This document shows, piece by piece, positions 1 to 9,560 of a stretch of DNA of 64,000 bases. Origin of the DNA: CBDBKE01 sp965218055 (lineage in GTDB: Bacteria; Acidobacteriota; Terriglobia; JAJPHL01; JAPKYU01); the NCBI GenBank assembly GCA_965218055.1, contig CBDCKA010000002.1:2852001-2916000 (forward strand), in the 5' to 3' direction. Position 1 is the stretch's first letter; every line of letters starts with the position of its first letter. The translations under genes were made by a program, and so were the position numbers. Below the pieces are notes generated by a model. That model searched no databases, was not told the DNA's origin, and saw only the letters and a list, made by a program, of their open reading frames with translations.

Positions 1-3000
1 CGAGATCGTGAGCACTCCCAGCGGCTCCATCTCGGTCTGAATGGTTAGGCCGCCGTCCTCGGTGATCTCCAGATCGCCCGTGATGTCCACCACCGATTCG
101 GCGGCAATCGGGTTGCCCTCGGTGTCGTAGAAATAAACAGCGGGACGGCTCGGCTGGGTGGACGGATTCAGGAAGACCATCTCGGAGGTGATGCCGATCC
201 CATTGGCGAAATGCGCAAAGTCCAGAGTCGTCTGCTGGTTTCCGCTTCCCGGCGGGTCCACCGGCACCACCGGCAGCGTGGTGAAGATGCGGTTGGCGGC
301 ATCCATCTCCAGGGCCACGGCGGTGAACCGCCCATTGCCGGGTGCGGTGCAGCGCACCGACCCCAGGAAGTCCGACGTGTCGGTTGCGGTGAACGTGTCT
401 TCGATGAACCAGGACGCCTGCCCGTTGGCCTCCAGATGAATCTCCACTTCTTCCAGCGCGACCCCTCCGCTCATCAATCGGCAGTTCACCCCCATCGCTT
501 CCGCTTCCAGGTTATGAAGGGCCGCCGCCGTGCGGATTCCTCCCGCTTGGCGGCGCACCAGGAAGAGGGCGTCGCTGGTGGGTTGGCCCGGCCCTACCCC
601 GGCCACTCCGATCTCCGGGACGCTATAGCGTACAACCCCGCCGATGGGACCGTCAGAGAGCACCGTCACCGATCCTGTCACTAGCTCCCCTCGCCCGTGG
701 GTCGAAATCGTGAGTTCGGCCAGCGGCTCCATCTCCGTCCGGACCGTCAGAGCACCGTCTTCCGTGACTTCCAGATCGCCCGTCAAGTCCACTACCGATT
801 CGGCGGGGATCGGATCGCCCTTGGTGTCGTAGAAATAAATAGCGGGACGGCTCGGATGGGAGGCCGCGTTCACGAGCACCATCTCGGAGGTGATGGTCGC
901 TCCCTTGGCAAAATGCGCAAAGTCCAGAGCCGCCGCCGCCCCCGGAATCGTCGCCGACGGCGAATTGGAAAGCCTCCGGGCGTCGCTGGTGCAGATGGCG
1001 TCGTCGGCCTCGCAGTTGGTCGTCGCCGGGAGCCGGATCGTCACCGCCCCGCTTGAGTCCGGCTTGACCGTGATCCTCCAGCTCTGGCTGCTGCCCTTCG
1101 TCTTGCGCCGCGCCCGCCTGACCTGCCCGTTCGTCACCGAGAACGCCGAGTCTCGCAACGTCTTGTAGCTCAGCCCCGCCACGTCCTCGCTGAACCGCAG
1201 CCCGAACTTGAAGCTCTTACCGGTGTGCTCATCCGGCACGCCGCTGAAGCTCGCCGTCAGCGCGGCGGGGACGCTCTGCGACACCGCCGCCACGTACAGG
1301 ATCAGGCTCAAGAGGCTGTTGCTGAGCTGCCCGCCGGTGCCCGTGCAGATCGCGCCCGCCTCGCTGCAGGCCCGCCCGCCCAACAGCATGATCGACACGC
1401 TGCCGTCGACCGACGGCGCCACCGTGAACGTCCACCGGTCGGCCCGGCCGTCGACGCGGGCGGCGCCGGTCACCGAGCCGCCGGTCACCGTCAGCGCGTG
1501 GTCGCGCATCTCCACCGCCTCGGCATCGATGTCTTCGCTGAACTCGATCTGGAAGCTGAAGGCGCTCTCCCCGTCATGCGACTGCGGCAGGCCGTCGAAG
1601 CTGGCCGTCAGCGGGTCCGCGATTCGCAGGTTGCCGGTGCTCGTGCAGATCGCGCCCGGCCCCTTGACCGTCACCGTCGCCTCGGACGGGCTGGCGACCG
1701 CGTAGCCCGTGCCGGGCCGGACCTCGAAGGTGACCTCGCAGATCGGGTCGCCGTTGTCGTCCTCGTCGAGGACCAGGTGAGAGAAGGTGTCCGTCCTCTC
1801 CCCCGTCCCGAACCCGTTGTCGCAGGGGAGGGGGTTCTGGTTGAGGGTCGGCTTGTGCTCGGCACTGAGGCACACGGTCCTCAGCGGCGCCTCCACGGCC
1901 CCGGTGCGGCGCAGCCGGAACTGCGCGGCGTTGGCGACTCCGAACGCGACCTCCTCGCTGACCGCCTCGATGGTCACCACCGGCAGCGGCGCCCGCAGGC
2001 TCAGCGAGACCTCTTGCCCGTCGGGCCAGCTCAGGCCAGCGCTATTCCAGATCCTGGACGTGGTGCTTTTGGTGTCGGCGTCCACAAAGGCGAACGTGGT
2101 CCCGTCGACCACCAGCGTGAGCTGCGCGGCGCCGTCCGCAAGAGCGGTATCGAATGCGATTCCGAAGTTGCCCGTGTTCGTGCTGATTGCGATCGTGTCA
2201 AAGGCGTAGGAAGTCCCGTTATAGGAGAATTCATCGTCGCTGAGCACGCTGGAACTGCTGCAATTCGCCAAGGCACTGTCGTTGTTGCAACCGCTAGTGC
2301 CGCCAGATGCTTCCGCGGTAAGGGTGGCCGACCAGACCTCGTTCTCCCCCGATGTCGGATTCGCCAGGCCGTTGATGCGGATTCTCTTGGAGTCCATGGA
2401 GTTCGTCCAGGCGCCGCTGCTGCTCCGGCTTCGATAGAGACTGCCGTCGCCAATGCTCCATCGCGCCGCGCCGCCGGAATCCTGCCGGTCCGAGAGGGTG
2501 TTCACGGTGTTGACCAGGGAGGCCCCGCTGGAGTCGGCATCGATCACCACGAAGTAGGTTGCGCTCGCATCCAGCACGATGCCGGACGATGACGTGAATT
2601 GATAGGCGGCTTCGGGGCAGGGCAACACCTTGCAAGTCCCCACAGAACTCAGCGAAGGGTTCGTGAGCGTTCCCATCGAGCTGTCCGGGCGGCGGACGGA
2701 GCTTTCGTTCCAGATGCTGACGGTGCCTGGAAACGCCGTGTCCGTCGCGTTGTACAGCGCGATCTCGACGCTCGTTAGCGTATAGCCGCCGCCGTTGGCG
2801 CCGGTGGTGAAAGCCTGCGCCAGGTCGTAGTCTTTTAGCGGGCCAAAGCCGTATTTCGGCTGGTCCAGATTGCTGACCAGCTGCACAGACGGGGCGAGCG
2901 CGATGCCCTTTACGGCGATCTCGAAGGAGGTGTTGGTAATGCCCCAGGTGACGTCGTCTGGTGTCCACACGGAATCGTCGGCTATGTCCCATCCCGCTGC

Positions 3001-3636
3001 CGCACCAGTGTCAACACTGGCACTGTTCGTATATCTGCCATAGGCGTTGGCGCTTGTCGATTCGAAGAACACGAAATACTTGGTTGATCCACTGAGTGTT
3101 GTTGCGCTAGTAGGCGTGAAACTCTGCTCGCCCACTGTTGCGACGCTGCCGGTCAGGTCGACGACCTTGCTTCCCGGCGCGAAAGGTGGCGCACCAGTGG
3201 CAGTACTAACGAAATCGACGCTGGTATAGATACTGAATATGGGGACTGCAGAGGAACTAGCGAAGCCGATATTGACCGTGATCTCTGTCAGGGTGTAACC
3301 CGATATGTTGCTTCCCGTAGTGAATTGCTGTGCGCGGGGTGTCCCAACAACAATGGTTGCCAGGCTATGATCGGGTTGCCCGATGTTGCTGACGAACGTC
3401 GTGGGGGTCTGCGCGTCCACCGGCGCCGACGTGGCCACGAGCGCCGCGCACGCGAGCAGCAGTCCCGCCGCAGCGCGTGCGGCACCTGTGTTCCGGGAGC
3501 GGTGACGGCTGTGGCTGGCAGCGAACCGGCGGGCCGTCGGGTGGGGAGTGTCGGACAGCCGCGCCCCGGCGGGCGCGGCAGAGGGTTGGGAATCAGACTG
3601 GGAGGCGTCGCCCCTTGATGCCCGAGGCGCGCTCAT
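1..3636 (-). CDS. Large multidomain secreted surface protein (3' end beyond window)
   Basis: One uninterrupted frame runs from ATG 3636 to the window edge (at least 1212 residues). A 50-residue basic leader precedes a hydrophobic segment (about 53-72) and a likely signal cleavage near VDA-Q. Next come two related beta-rich segments opening with VSN(I/L)xQP (about 79-240 and 250-410), a segment of the FnIII-associated bacterial type (about 430-540), a Calx-beta-like stretch (550-670) and two Ig-like repeats opening with LTASFxGxP (675 and 791). The end has two copies of the LDFAHFAxG domain (904 on, and 1138 on, cut by the window). The last domain is shared with the LRR proteins at 12350 and 16127. 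No catalytic motif was seen; display or adhesion at the cell surface is inferred. The gene lies downstream of a coiled-coil gene and divergent from the hybrid kinase at 4336. Confidence 0.8.
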   Translation of the reverse strand, partial: MSAPRASRGDASQSDSQPSAAPAGARLSDTPHPTARRFAASHSRHRSRNTGAARAAAGLLLACAALVATSAPVDAQTPTTFVSNIGQPDHSLATIVVGTPRAQQFTTGSNISGYTLTEITVNIGFASSSAVPIFSIYTSVDFVSTATGAPPFAPGSKVVDLTGSVATVGEQSFTPTSATTLSGSTKYFVFFESTSANAYGRYTNSASVDTGAAAGWDIADDSVWTPDDVTWGITNTSFEIAVKGIALAPSVQLVSNLDQPKYGFGPLKDYDLAQAFTTGANGGGYTLTSVEIALYNATDTAFPGTVSIWNESSVRRPDSSMGTLTNPSLSSVGTCKVLPCPEAAYQFTSSSGIVLDASATYFVVIDADSSGASLVNTVNTLSDRQDSGGAARWSIGDGSLYRSRSSSGAWTNSMDSKRIRINGLANPTSGENEVWSATLTAEASGGTSGCNNDSALANCSSSSVLSDDEFSYNGTSYAFDTIAISTNTGNFGIAFDTALADGAAQLTLVVDGTTFAFVDADTKSTTSRIWNSAGLSWPDGQEVSLSLRAPLPVVTIEAVSEEVAFGVANAAQFRLRRTGAVEAPLRTVCLSAEHKPTLNQNPLPCDNGFGTGERTDTFSHLVLDEDDNGDPICEVTFEVRPGTGYAVASPSEATVTVKGPGAICTSTGNLRIADPLTASFDGLPQSHDGESAFSFQIEFSEDIDAEAVEMRDHALTVTGGSVTGAARVDGRADRWTFTVAPSVDGSVSIMLLGGRACSEAGAICTGTGGQLSNSLLSLILYVAAVSQSVPAALTASFSGVPDEHTGKSFKFGLRFSEDVAGLSYKTLRDSAFSVTNGQVRRARRKTKGSSQSWRITVKPDSSGAVTIRLPATTNCEADDAICTSDARRLSNSPSATIPGAAAALDFAHFAKGATITSEMVLVNAASHPSRPAIYFYDTKGDPIPAESVVDLTGDLEVTEDGALTVRTEMEPLAELTISTHGRGELVTGSVTVLSDGPIGGVVRYSVPEIGVAGVGPGQPTSDALFLVRRQAGGIRTAAALHNLEAEAMGVNCRLMSGGVALEEVEIHLEANGQASWFIEDTFTATDTSDFLGSVRCTAPGNGRFTAVALEMDAANRIFTTLPVVPVDPPGSGNQQTTLDFAHFANGIGITSEMVFLNPSTQPSRPAVYFYDTEGNPIAAESVVDITGDLEITEDGGLTIQTEMEPLGVLTIS

Positions 3637-3815
3637 GGCCGCACCGTGGCTCTCGGCTCTCGGCTCTCGGCTCTCGGCTCTCGGCTCTCGGCTCTCGGCT
3701 CTCGGCTCTCGGCTCTCGGCTCTCGGCTCTCGGCTCTCGGCTCTCGGCTCTCGGCTCTTATGATGCTGTCACCGGACCGCATTGCTTTTGTCAAGCCTTT
3801 TTTCGAGCTATTCAT
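3633..3815 (-). CDS. Leader ORF containing the 7-bp repeat, overlapping the surface-gene start
   Basis: A 60-codon frame from ATG 3815 reads MNSSKKGLTKAMRSGDSII, then RAESREP heptapeptides encoded by the 7-bp repeat, and stops at TGA 3635-3633. That stop overlaps the ATG of the large surface gene (ATGA, 3636-3633). GGAG lies about 12 bases upstream of ATG 3815. A net gain of one repeat unit, or loss of two, would put this leader in frame with the surface gene. Whether the leader is translated is unknown. It may be only a readable artefact of the repeat, but the ATGA overlap fits translational coupling. Confidence 0.3.
   Translation of the reverse strand: MNSSKKGLTKAMRSGDSIIRAESREPRAESREPRAESREPRAESREPRAESREPRATVRP
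3650..3758. repeat. Heptanucleotide tandem repeat (CTCTCGG)n
   Basis: About 15.6 perfect copies of the 7-bp unit CTCTCGG lie 14 bases upstream of ATG 3636 of the surface gene. Since 7 is not a multiple of 3, each gain or loss of a unit shifts the reading frame crossing it. Perfect copies suggest recent expansion by slippage. Such tracts are typical of phase-variable surface genes; that role here is inference. Confidence 0.95.
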
Positions 3816-3860
3816 AACTTTTTCTCACTCCGTTCGGTCCGTATTCTCCTGGGTCCGGCG

Positions 3861-4094
3861 TTAGCTGGCGCTGGCCCTCACGGTGATGGCCTCGCGCAAT
3901 CCTTCCAGCAGCCCTTCCAGGTGCGCCATGCGCTCGCGGAGTTCGCCAAACTGACGTTCCAACCCATCAAACCGTGACTCCAGGCCGCTGATCCTTTCAT
4001 CTAGGCGGGATTCCAGACCGCTGATCCTCTCATCCAGCCGCGATTCCAGCCGCGCCATGTCTTGCCGCAGCCCGCGAGTCGCGGCCAAGACCAC
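3861..4094 (-). CDS. Small coiled-coil protein
   Basis: A 77-residue protein, GTG start at 4094 (alternative ATG at 4058). It is almost all amphipathic helix. An 11-residue unit, LESRLDERISG, is repeated with small changes at residues about 16-45, followed by a leucine-heptad tail. No membrane segment or catalytic motif. It lies 45 bases before the leader ORF of the surface gene on the same strand, so the two may be co-transcribed. A fragment of a paralogue (its last ~25 codons) occurs at 15640-15715, beside the LRR genes, so this gene type seems to travel with the surface-protein loci. Function unknown. Confidence 0.5.
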   Translation of the reverse strand: MVLAATRGLRQDMARLESRLDERISGLESRLDERISGLESRFDGLERQFGELRERMAHLEGLLEGLREAITVRASAS

Positions 4095-4164
4095 TCCCGC
4101 GGATCTATGGTAGCACGGAAGTGCATGATAATAAAGGGACTTTATGCATTAGCGGTAATGACTA

Positions 4165-4184
4165 TTGTGTGAATTTAAGCGAAT
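4165..4184. promoter_or_regulatory. Candidate direct-repeat site upstream of the hybrid kinase gene
   Basis: TGTGAATT (4168-4175) is followed 10-11 bases on by GCGAAT (4179-4184). The same words, TTGTGAATT and GTGAAT, recur upstream of the paralogous kinase gene (19892-19955). OmpR-family domains bind direct repeats spaced about one helical turn, so this may be an operator for the kinase's own DNA-binding domain. The 4095-4335 interval is AT-rich against its neighbours, as expected of a divergent promoter region. Confidence 0.35.
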
Positions 4185-4335
4185 ATCAGTTACAATCGGT
4201 CATGTTCTTTGCCATCCTAATGTTGAATCGATGGCTATATCCGGCTGAAAACAGTGCCGAACCGCATGCTGACCGCTATCCGATCGGGGTGTGAAAATAT
4301 CGGGTGTAAAAAATTGTAAAATTAATGAAATAACA

Positions 4336-6696
4336 ATGAGGAAAGCCGACGAACCGGGAGGGGAAATCCAGGCGCTACGGGAGCGCCTGTCGAAACTGAG
4401 CGAGGCCAGCCTGCGTATCAGCGAGAGCCTCGACGTCAATACGGTCCTGCGCGAGGTGGTCGACAGCGCCCGCGCGCTGACCGGCGCCGGCTGCAGCGGG
4501 ATCACGACCATGGACAGCTCGGGGCAGCTGCAGGATTTCGTCACCTCCGGCGTGAGTTCCGAGGAATACCAGCGGTTCCTGAACCTGCCCCACGGGCCGG
4601 GGCTGTGGGAGTACCTGCGCGCAATCCCGCAGCCGCTCCGGCTCAAGGACTTGGCCGCCCATCTCCGTCCGCTGGGCTTCCCCGAGGATCCGACCTTGGC
4701 GCGGAGCTTCCTGGGGGCGCCGATCCGACACCGGGGCGTGCAGGTGGGCAACTTCTATTTGGCCGACAAGGAGGGCGGGCGGGAGTTCACCCGGGAGGAC
4801 GAGGAGGTGCTGGCGCTGTTCGCCTCCCAGGCCGGGGCGGCGATCGCCAACGCTCGGGAGCACCGCGACGAGCAGCGGGCACGGGCGGATCTGGAAGCGC
4901 TGATCGAGACCTCGCCGGTGGGCGTGGTGGTGTTCGACGCCCGAAGCGGGCAGGTGGTGTCGCTGAACCGGGAGTCACGCCGCATTGTCGGGGACCTGGG
5001 GACGCCGGGCCGCTCGGTCGAAGAGATGCTGGAGGGGTTGCGGGTGCGGCGGGCCGACGGGCGGGAGATATTGCTGGAGGAATCCGCCCTGAGGCAAATG
5101 CTACGCGAGGCGGTGACGGTCCGCGCCGAGGAGATCGTGCTGGAGTTTCCCGACGGGCGGCGGGTGACCACGCTGGTCAACGCCACGCCCATCCGCTCGG
5201 AGGGGGGCGAGGTCGAGTCGCTCATCGTCACGCTGCAGGACATGACGCCGGTAGAGGAGCTGGAGCGGTTGCGGGCCCAGTTTCTCGGCATGGTGAGCCA
5301 CGAGCTGCGGACGCCGCTGACCTCGATCAAGGGCTGCGCGGCCACGGTGCTGGGGACCTCCGCGGCGCTGAACCTGGCCGAGACGTTGCAGTTTTTCCGC
5401 ATCATCGACGAGCAGGCCGATCAGATGCGCGCGCTGATCAGCGACCTGCTGGATGCGGGGCACATCGAAACGGGCACATTGTCGGTGGCCCCTGAGCCGT
5501 CGGATCTGGCCGTCATGGTGGATCAGGCCCGGAAGACGTTCCTCAGCAGCGGACGCACCAATCCCGTCCAGGTCGACCTGCCGGCGGATCTGCCGCGGGT
5601 GCTGGCGGACCGGCAGCGCATCGTGCAGGTCCTGGGCAACCTGTTGTCCAATGCGGGACGGCACTCGCCCGAGCCGTCCGCGATCCGGGTCGAGGCGGTG
5701 CGGAAGGATCTTCAGGTGGCGGTCTCGGTCACCGACGAGGGCCGGGGCATTCCGGCCGAGCGTCTGCCGCATCTGTTCCGGAAGTTCGCCCGGAGCGGGA
5801 GGGAGGACCGCGAGCGGGGTGTCGGGACGGGCCTGGGCCTGGCCATATCGAAGGGCCTGGTGGAGGCGCATGGGGGGCGCATCCGGGCCGAGAGCGCGGG
5901 GTCGGGCCTGGGCACGTGCTTCACCTTCACGCTTTCGGTGGCCGGGGAGGCCGTCGACGATCTCACGCCACGCCCGCAGGGAAAGCCGGGCCGCCCGCGG
6001 CGCACCGGGCGACCGGAGCTGCAGGTGCTTGTGGTGGACGACGACCCGCAAGCCCTGCGCTACATTCGGAGCATTCTCAAGGACGCGGGCTACTTCTCGA
6101 TCGTGACCGGCAACCCGAACGAGTTACCCGACTTGCTCCGGAAGCACCAGCCCGACCTGGTCCTGCTGGACCTGCTGCTGCCCGGGCCCGACGGCATCGA
6201 GCTGATGGAACGCCTCCCCGCTCTGGCCGTCCGGCCCGTCATCTTCCTGTCCGGCTACGGCCGGGACGAGACGATTGCCAAGGCTCTGGAGGCCGGAGCG
6301 GCCGATTACATCGTCAAGCCGTTCTCACCCACCGAGTTGGTGGCGCGAATTCAGGCGGCCCTGCGCCGGGAGGCCGGACCGCACGGACTCTACCAGACGG
6401 GGGATCTCGTCATTAACTACGCGGAACGCCGGGTAGCCCTGGCCGGCCGTCCACTGACAGTGACCGCCACCGAATATGATCTGCTGCGCGCCATGTCGGT
6501 CAACGCCGGCCGGGTATCGACCTACGATTACCTGCTGCATCGGGTCTGGCGGGCGCGCCGCGGGGGCACCCCCCGCTCGGTGCGCGCCTTCATCAAGAAG
6601 CTCCGCCGCAAGCTGGGCGACGATGCGAGCCGGCCACGCTACATCTTCAACGAGCATGGAGCCGGCTACCGCATGCCCAAACCGGACAAGGGCTGA
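4336..6696 (+). CDS. Hybrid sensor kinase fused to OmpR-type response regulator
   Basis: A 786-residue cytoplasmic protein without membrane segments. In order: GAF domain (about 25-180); PAS (190-310); HisKA with the phospho-acceptor His in VSHELRTPLTSIKG (about 322); HATPase with N-box NLLSNAGRHSP (about 436) and G-box GTGLGLAISKGLVEAHGG; receiver with the VVDDDPQ acidic pocket (563), phospho-Asp in LLDLLLPGPDG (about 612) and VKPFSP lysine; then a C-terminal OmpR/PhoB winged helix (688-785). A whole two-component pathway ending in DNA binding is thus in one chain. The start at 4336 was chosen over ATG 4291 because MRKADEPGGE aligns with the start of the paralogue at 20057. It is divergent from the surface-protein operon and probably regulates it (inference). 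Confidence 0.88.
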   Translation: MRKADEPGGEIQALRERLSKLSEASLRISESLDVNTVLREVVDSARALTGAGCSGITTMDSSGQLQDFVTSGVSSEEYQRFLNLPHGPGLWEYLRAIPQPLRLKDLAAHLRPLGFPEDPTLARSFLGAPIRHRGVQVGNFYLADKEGGREFTREDEEVLALFASQAGAAIANAREHRDEQRARADLEALIETSPVGVVVFDARSGQVVSLNRESRRIVGDLGTPGRSVEEMLEGLRVRRADGREILLEESALRQMLREAVTVRAEEIVLEFPDGRRVTTLVNATPIRSEGGEVESLIVTLQDMTPVEELERLRAQFLGMVSHELRTPLTSIKGCAATVLGTSAALNLAETLQFFRIIDEQADQMRALISDLLDAGHIETGTLSVAPEPSDLAVMVDQARKTFLSSGRTNPVQVDLPADLPRVLADRQRIVQVLGNLLSNAGRHSPEPSAIRVEAVRKDLQVAVSVTDEGRGIPAERLPHLFRKFARSGREDRERGVGTGLGLAISKGLVEAHGGRIRAESAGSGLGTCFTFTLSVAGEAVDDLTPRPQGKPGRPRRTGRPELQVLVVDDDPQALRYIRSILKDAGYFSIVTGNPNELPDLLRKHQPDLVLLDLLLPGPDGIELMERLPALAVRPVIFLSGYGRDETIAKALEAGAADYIVKPFSPTELVARIQAALRREAGPHGLYQTGDLVINYAERRVALAGRPLTVTATEYDLLRAMSVNAGRVSTYDYLLHRVWRARRGGTPRSVRAFIKKLRRKLGDDASRPRYIFNEHGAGYRMPKPDKG

Positions 6697-8339
6697 GGAT
6701 CTTGCCCCTCCAGTCGAAGAAAATGGCCCGGGGCCTCGGGCACGCAAGCTCGCGCGGCCGATCGCTTAGCCGAGACCGCATCCTCCGGAACGAGGCGAAC
6801 TGCGAGCATCCGTAGCAGACAGAGTTGGCTCAACGGATGTGTTGCAACTTTCAGGAAGCGGCAGGAGAGCGATTGGTCGGGTCGACCGGGCGCCGTTTCA
6901 TGCAGCCACCTGGAGACCTTGACGACGACCACACTAAGTCCGGAGAAGTCGAATATCGGTGAAAGGATGGACTCGATCGGATCTTGTGTTCCGTCCTGGG
7001 TGTCCGTCGAGCTGGCGATCACGTCGCCGTCCTCATTGACCAGGAATAGGTCGTAATCGTTTGCTGAAGCCCCCAGCGGGTCGGCCCACTGAAGGACAAT
7101 GGCGCTAACCCCGGAAAACCCGGAGCCGCTCACCTCGTTCGCTTCCGTCCCACTGCCGAAGTCGTGCCGGACACCGAGCGTCTCGCCATCCACGATTAGC
7201 GCGCTTCCTGCGGCGTAGTCCCCCTCCCAGACTCCGGTAGTGCCATAGGTCAGATTGCCGTCGTTGCCGCCCGCCGTGAAGAAGTCACAGCCGCCGGCGA
7301 CCGCCGCGTTGACCCCTTGCGCGACGATGTCGTCCTGGAAGGCCGCTTCATTGGTGTAGCCGATGTCGTCGACGATGACGTTTGCGCCAGCTTCGCAGAG
7401 CGCCTCGATGTTCGCTGCCATCTGCGCCTGGCCACCAAAACCAGTGGCGAAGTACAACTCAGCTCCTGGAGCTAGATCATGGACAATCTCGAGCAGCGCC
7501 GTCCCCTCGTCACCCCTGCCCGCCTGTCCCGGCAGCACCGTTACCCGGGCCGGAAGGTCGCCCGACGCCTGCCGGTCGGCAAGGGACCTGACGCCATTCG
7601 AGAGCACGCCGATCCCGATGCTGGTGCCGTCGACTCTATGGGTTGTGCGCGCCGAGTTCGTCCGATGGGCGACGACGCCCTCGGACGTGTTGTCTTTGCG
7701 GGTTACCGCCTCATCGGCGGGCCGGATCGTTCGGATCGCATCCAACGCGGCAAGCCTCTCCACAGCACGCAGCGGGAGTTGCGCTCGGATGGCCTGGTAC
7801 TTCGGGACACTGCTGATGACCGTGCCACCCAGATCCCGGATACGCTTCAGAACGGTCGGCGTGACGTCGGCCCGGATGTCCACCATAACCCGTTCATTCT
7901 TGGCGTCCGCTTCCGTGGCTTCCCGTTCATTTTTGGCGTCCGGATCCGTGGCTTGGAGACGGGAGGTCCCGGCCGCCGTTGGCTTCTGTAACGGTGCCCG
8001 CAAGGCATCCTGAAGCTGAGAGTTCAGCTTCCGCTGGGTGGGCGTCCGCTGCTCGTCCAGAAGCTGTGAGTTCACCGTCCGCTGGGGGGGCGTCCGCTGT
8101 GCTTCCAGGAGCTGCGAACTCACCTTCCGTTGGGCGGGCGTCCGCTGCGCCTTCTCGGCCAGAAGCGCTTCGATCTGCCGCACGGCCCTCACCGGCAAGT
8201 CGCCGCCAGCCTGCGCCGGCGGTTGCTGCGCCCCGGCGGGCCCGGCCAGCAGCAGGATCGCCAGCACCGCCCCCAGCGGTCTCCAGAACGGGACGGCGCC
8301 AGCCCGTGCCATGATTCCTGCCGCACGGGGCCGCTTCAT
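6666..8339 (-). pseudogene. Truncated S8/subtilase-like secreted protein
   Basis: From ATG 8339 there is a signal peptide (about residues 9-37, ending GPAGAQ). It is followed by three or four near-repeats of QRTPxQRKxxSQLL (70-115), a prodomain-like segment with VMVDIRADVTP and PKYQAIRAQLPL, and the start of a subtilase-like fold (GIGVLSNGV; GDEGTALLEIVHDLAPGA; FFTAGGND). Family members carry Asp where GVLSNG has Asn, and a C-terminal GTSAAAPH serine motif that is absent here. After VVVVKVSRWLH the frame reads unrelated residues to a stop 31 bases inside the 3' end of the kinase gene. A catalytically dead or decayed copy is likely. A second truncated paralogue lies at 8647-9231. Confidence 0.7.
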
Positions 8340-8439
8340 GATCTCCCGGCAGTCTGGAACATATCGCTGGCCCTGTTTAGGTCCAGACCGAGAGTGAGGA
8401 ATGGGTGAAACGCTATCCGCCGTTGTGGCTGTGAGAGGA

Positions 8440-8606
8440 AAAGCGGGAAAGTCAAGCGAATGGTGTTGTAGTGGATTTTCCAGACTTCGATATAGCGCCG
8501 GGCAGTAGCAAGATCGATGAACTGGTGCTGGTTCGGACACGCATCGTGGAACTTGCCCTTGAATCTCGCTACCCATGTGTTCTGAATCGACTTACCGTAC
8601 GGGCCG
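8440..8606 (-). pseudogene. IS3-family transposase C-terminal remnant
   Basis: On the minus strand one frame reads GKSIQNTWVARFKGKF, then a QHQFIDLATARRYIEVW segment and HYNTIR. These match the end of IS3-type DDE transposases (GKPxQNxFxESFNGxFRDE ... EARxxIExWRxxYNxxRPHSSL), with the ESFN Glu lost. No start or other transposase motifs remain. It sits between two subtilase-like fragments and probably marks the event that broke them. Confidence 0.6.
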
Positions 8607-8646
8607 GCGGGCAGCTTACACCTGGCGAACCGCGAACCTGTGCCGC

Positions 8647-9231
8647 CTAGTGGGGAGCATCACTCTCGGACGTGTTGACCGTGCGGGTTCCCGCGGCATC
8701 CGGCGCGTCCGTCCGGGCACCGGATGGAATCCCCGTCGGCTGGTCGCGCGTGACCGCCTTGTCGGCAGCGCGGATCGATTGGATCGCGTCGAGCGTGGCG
8801 AGCTTTTCCACGGCGTCCAGCGGAAGCCGCGCCCGAATGGCCCGGTATCGCGCCACGCTGTTGATCACCGTGCCGCACAGCGCCCGGATGCGTGCCAGCA
8901 CCGCCGGCGTGACGTCTGCCCGGATGTCCACCATCACCATCTCGTCCTCTACGGACTCGCCCTCCGCCTGCCGGCGGGCGGCGACGGCTGCCCGCCGTGC
9001 ATCCAGAAGCTGGGAACTCACCTTCCGCTGGGCGGGCGTTCGCTGCGCCTTCGCGGCCAACCGTGCTTTGATCTGCCGGTCGGTCGTCCCCGGCGACTCG
9101 CTACTAGCCTGAGCCGACGGTTGCTGCGCTCGGCCCTGCCCCTCAACTGCGCCGGTGAACAGCGACGTCAGCAGTACGACAGTGACTACCGCAATGAACA
9201 CTTCGTAGACTTCACTCACGATGTAGCTCAT
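8647..9231 (-). pseudogene. Prodomain fragment of a second S8-like secreted protein
   Basis: A 194-residue frame with an N-terminal hydrophobic segment (about 11-28), one QRTPAQRKVSSQLL motif and a prodomain (VMVDIRADVTPAVL; RYRAIRARLPLDAVEKLATLDAI) closely matching the neighbouring copy at 6666-8339. It ends at VNTSESDAPH, where the neighbour continues into the peptidase-like fold with NTSEGVVAHR. The catalytic part is missing. It is the older member of a tandem pair, cut at the IS3 remnant. Confidence 0.65.
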
Positions 9232-9560
9232 GTTTCTTTTCCTTACCGAAGAATCGTAGAGCGGCGAGGACCGGAAGCTGGAGATCGAAAGTAAGCCTCG
9301 CTATCGGTTGGTCCGAGAACTTGCCCGTTCCCTTGAGGCTCGCGATCATTCCCTGCGGTGAGGTCGCGGGGTTCGATAGCGATAATTTGGTTCCCTCCTC
9401 GGTTCCGGCGTCGTACGGAAACAGGTCCACTTGGTGCTGCAACAGCCATTCTCCCTGAGCATCGAGCAGGGACAACCCGGAGACGCCGACGAACCAGTCC
9501 AGCCTGGGAGCGACCATCGTGACCAGCGTGACCAGAGGATGGGCTGTGGTAACCGCGACC
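9212..9560 (-). pseudogene. Spondin_N domain fragment fused in frame to HsdR fragment
   Basis: The last 115 or so codons of a 443-codon frame read TTAHPLVTLVTMVAP, DWFVGVSGLSLLD, VDLFPYDAGTEEGT and LSNPATSPQG. This is the C-terminal half of a Spondin_N domain as found in secreted bacterial proteins. No signal peptide or first half of the domain precedes it; the upstream part of the same frame is a restriction enzyme. This is a rearrangement junction, not a functional fusion, unless expression shows otherwise. Confidence 0.7.
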
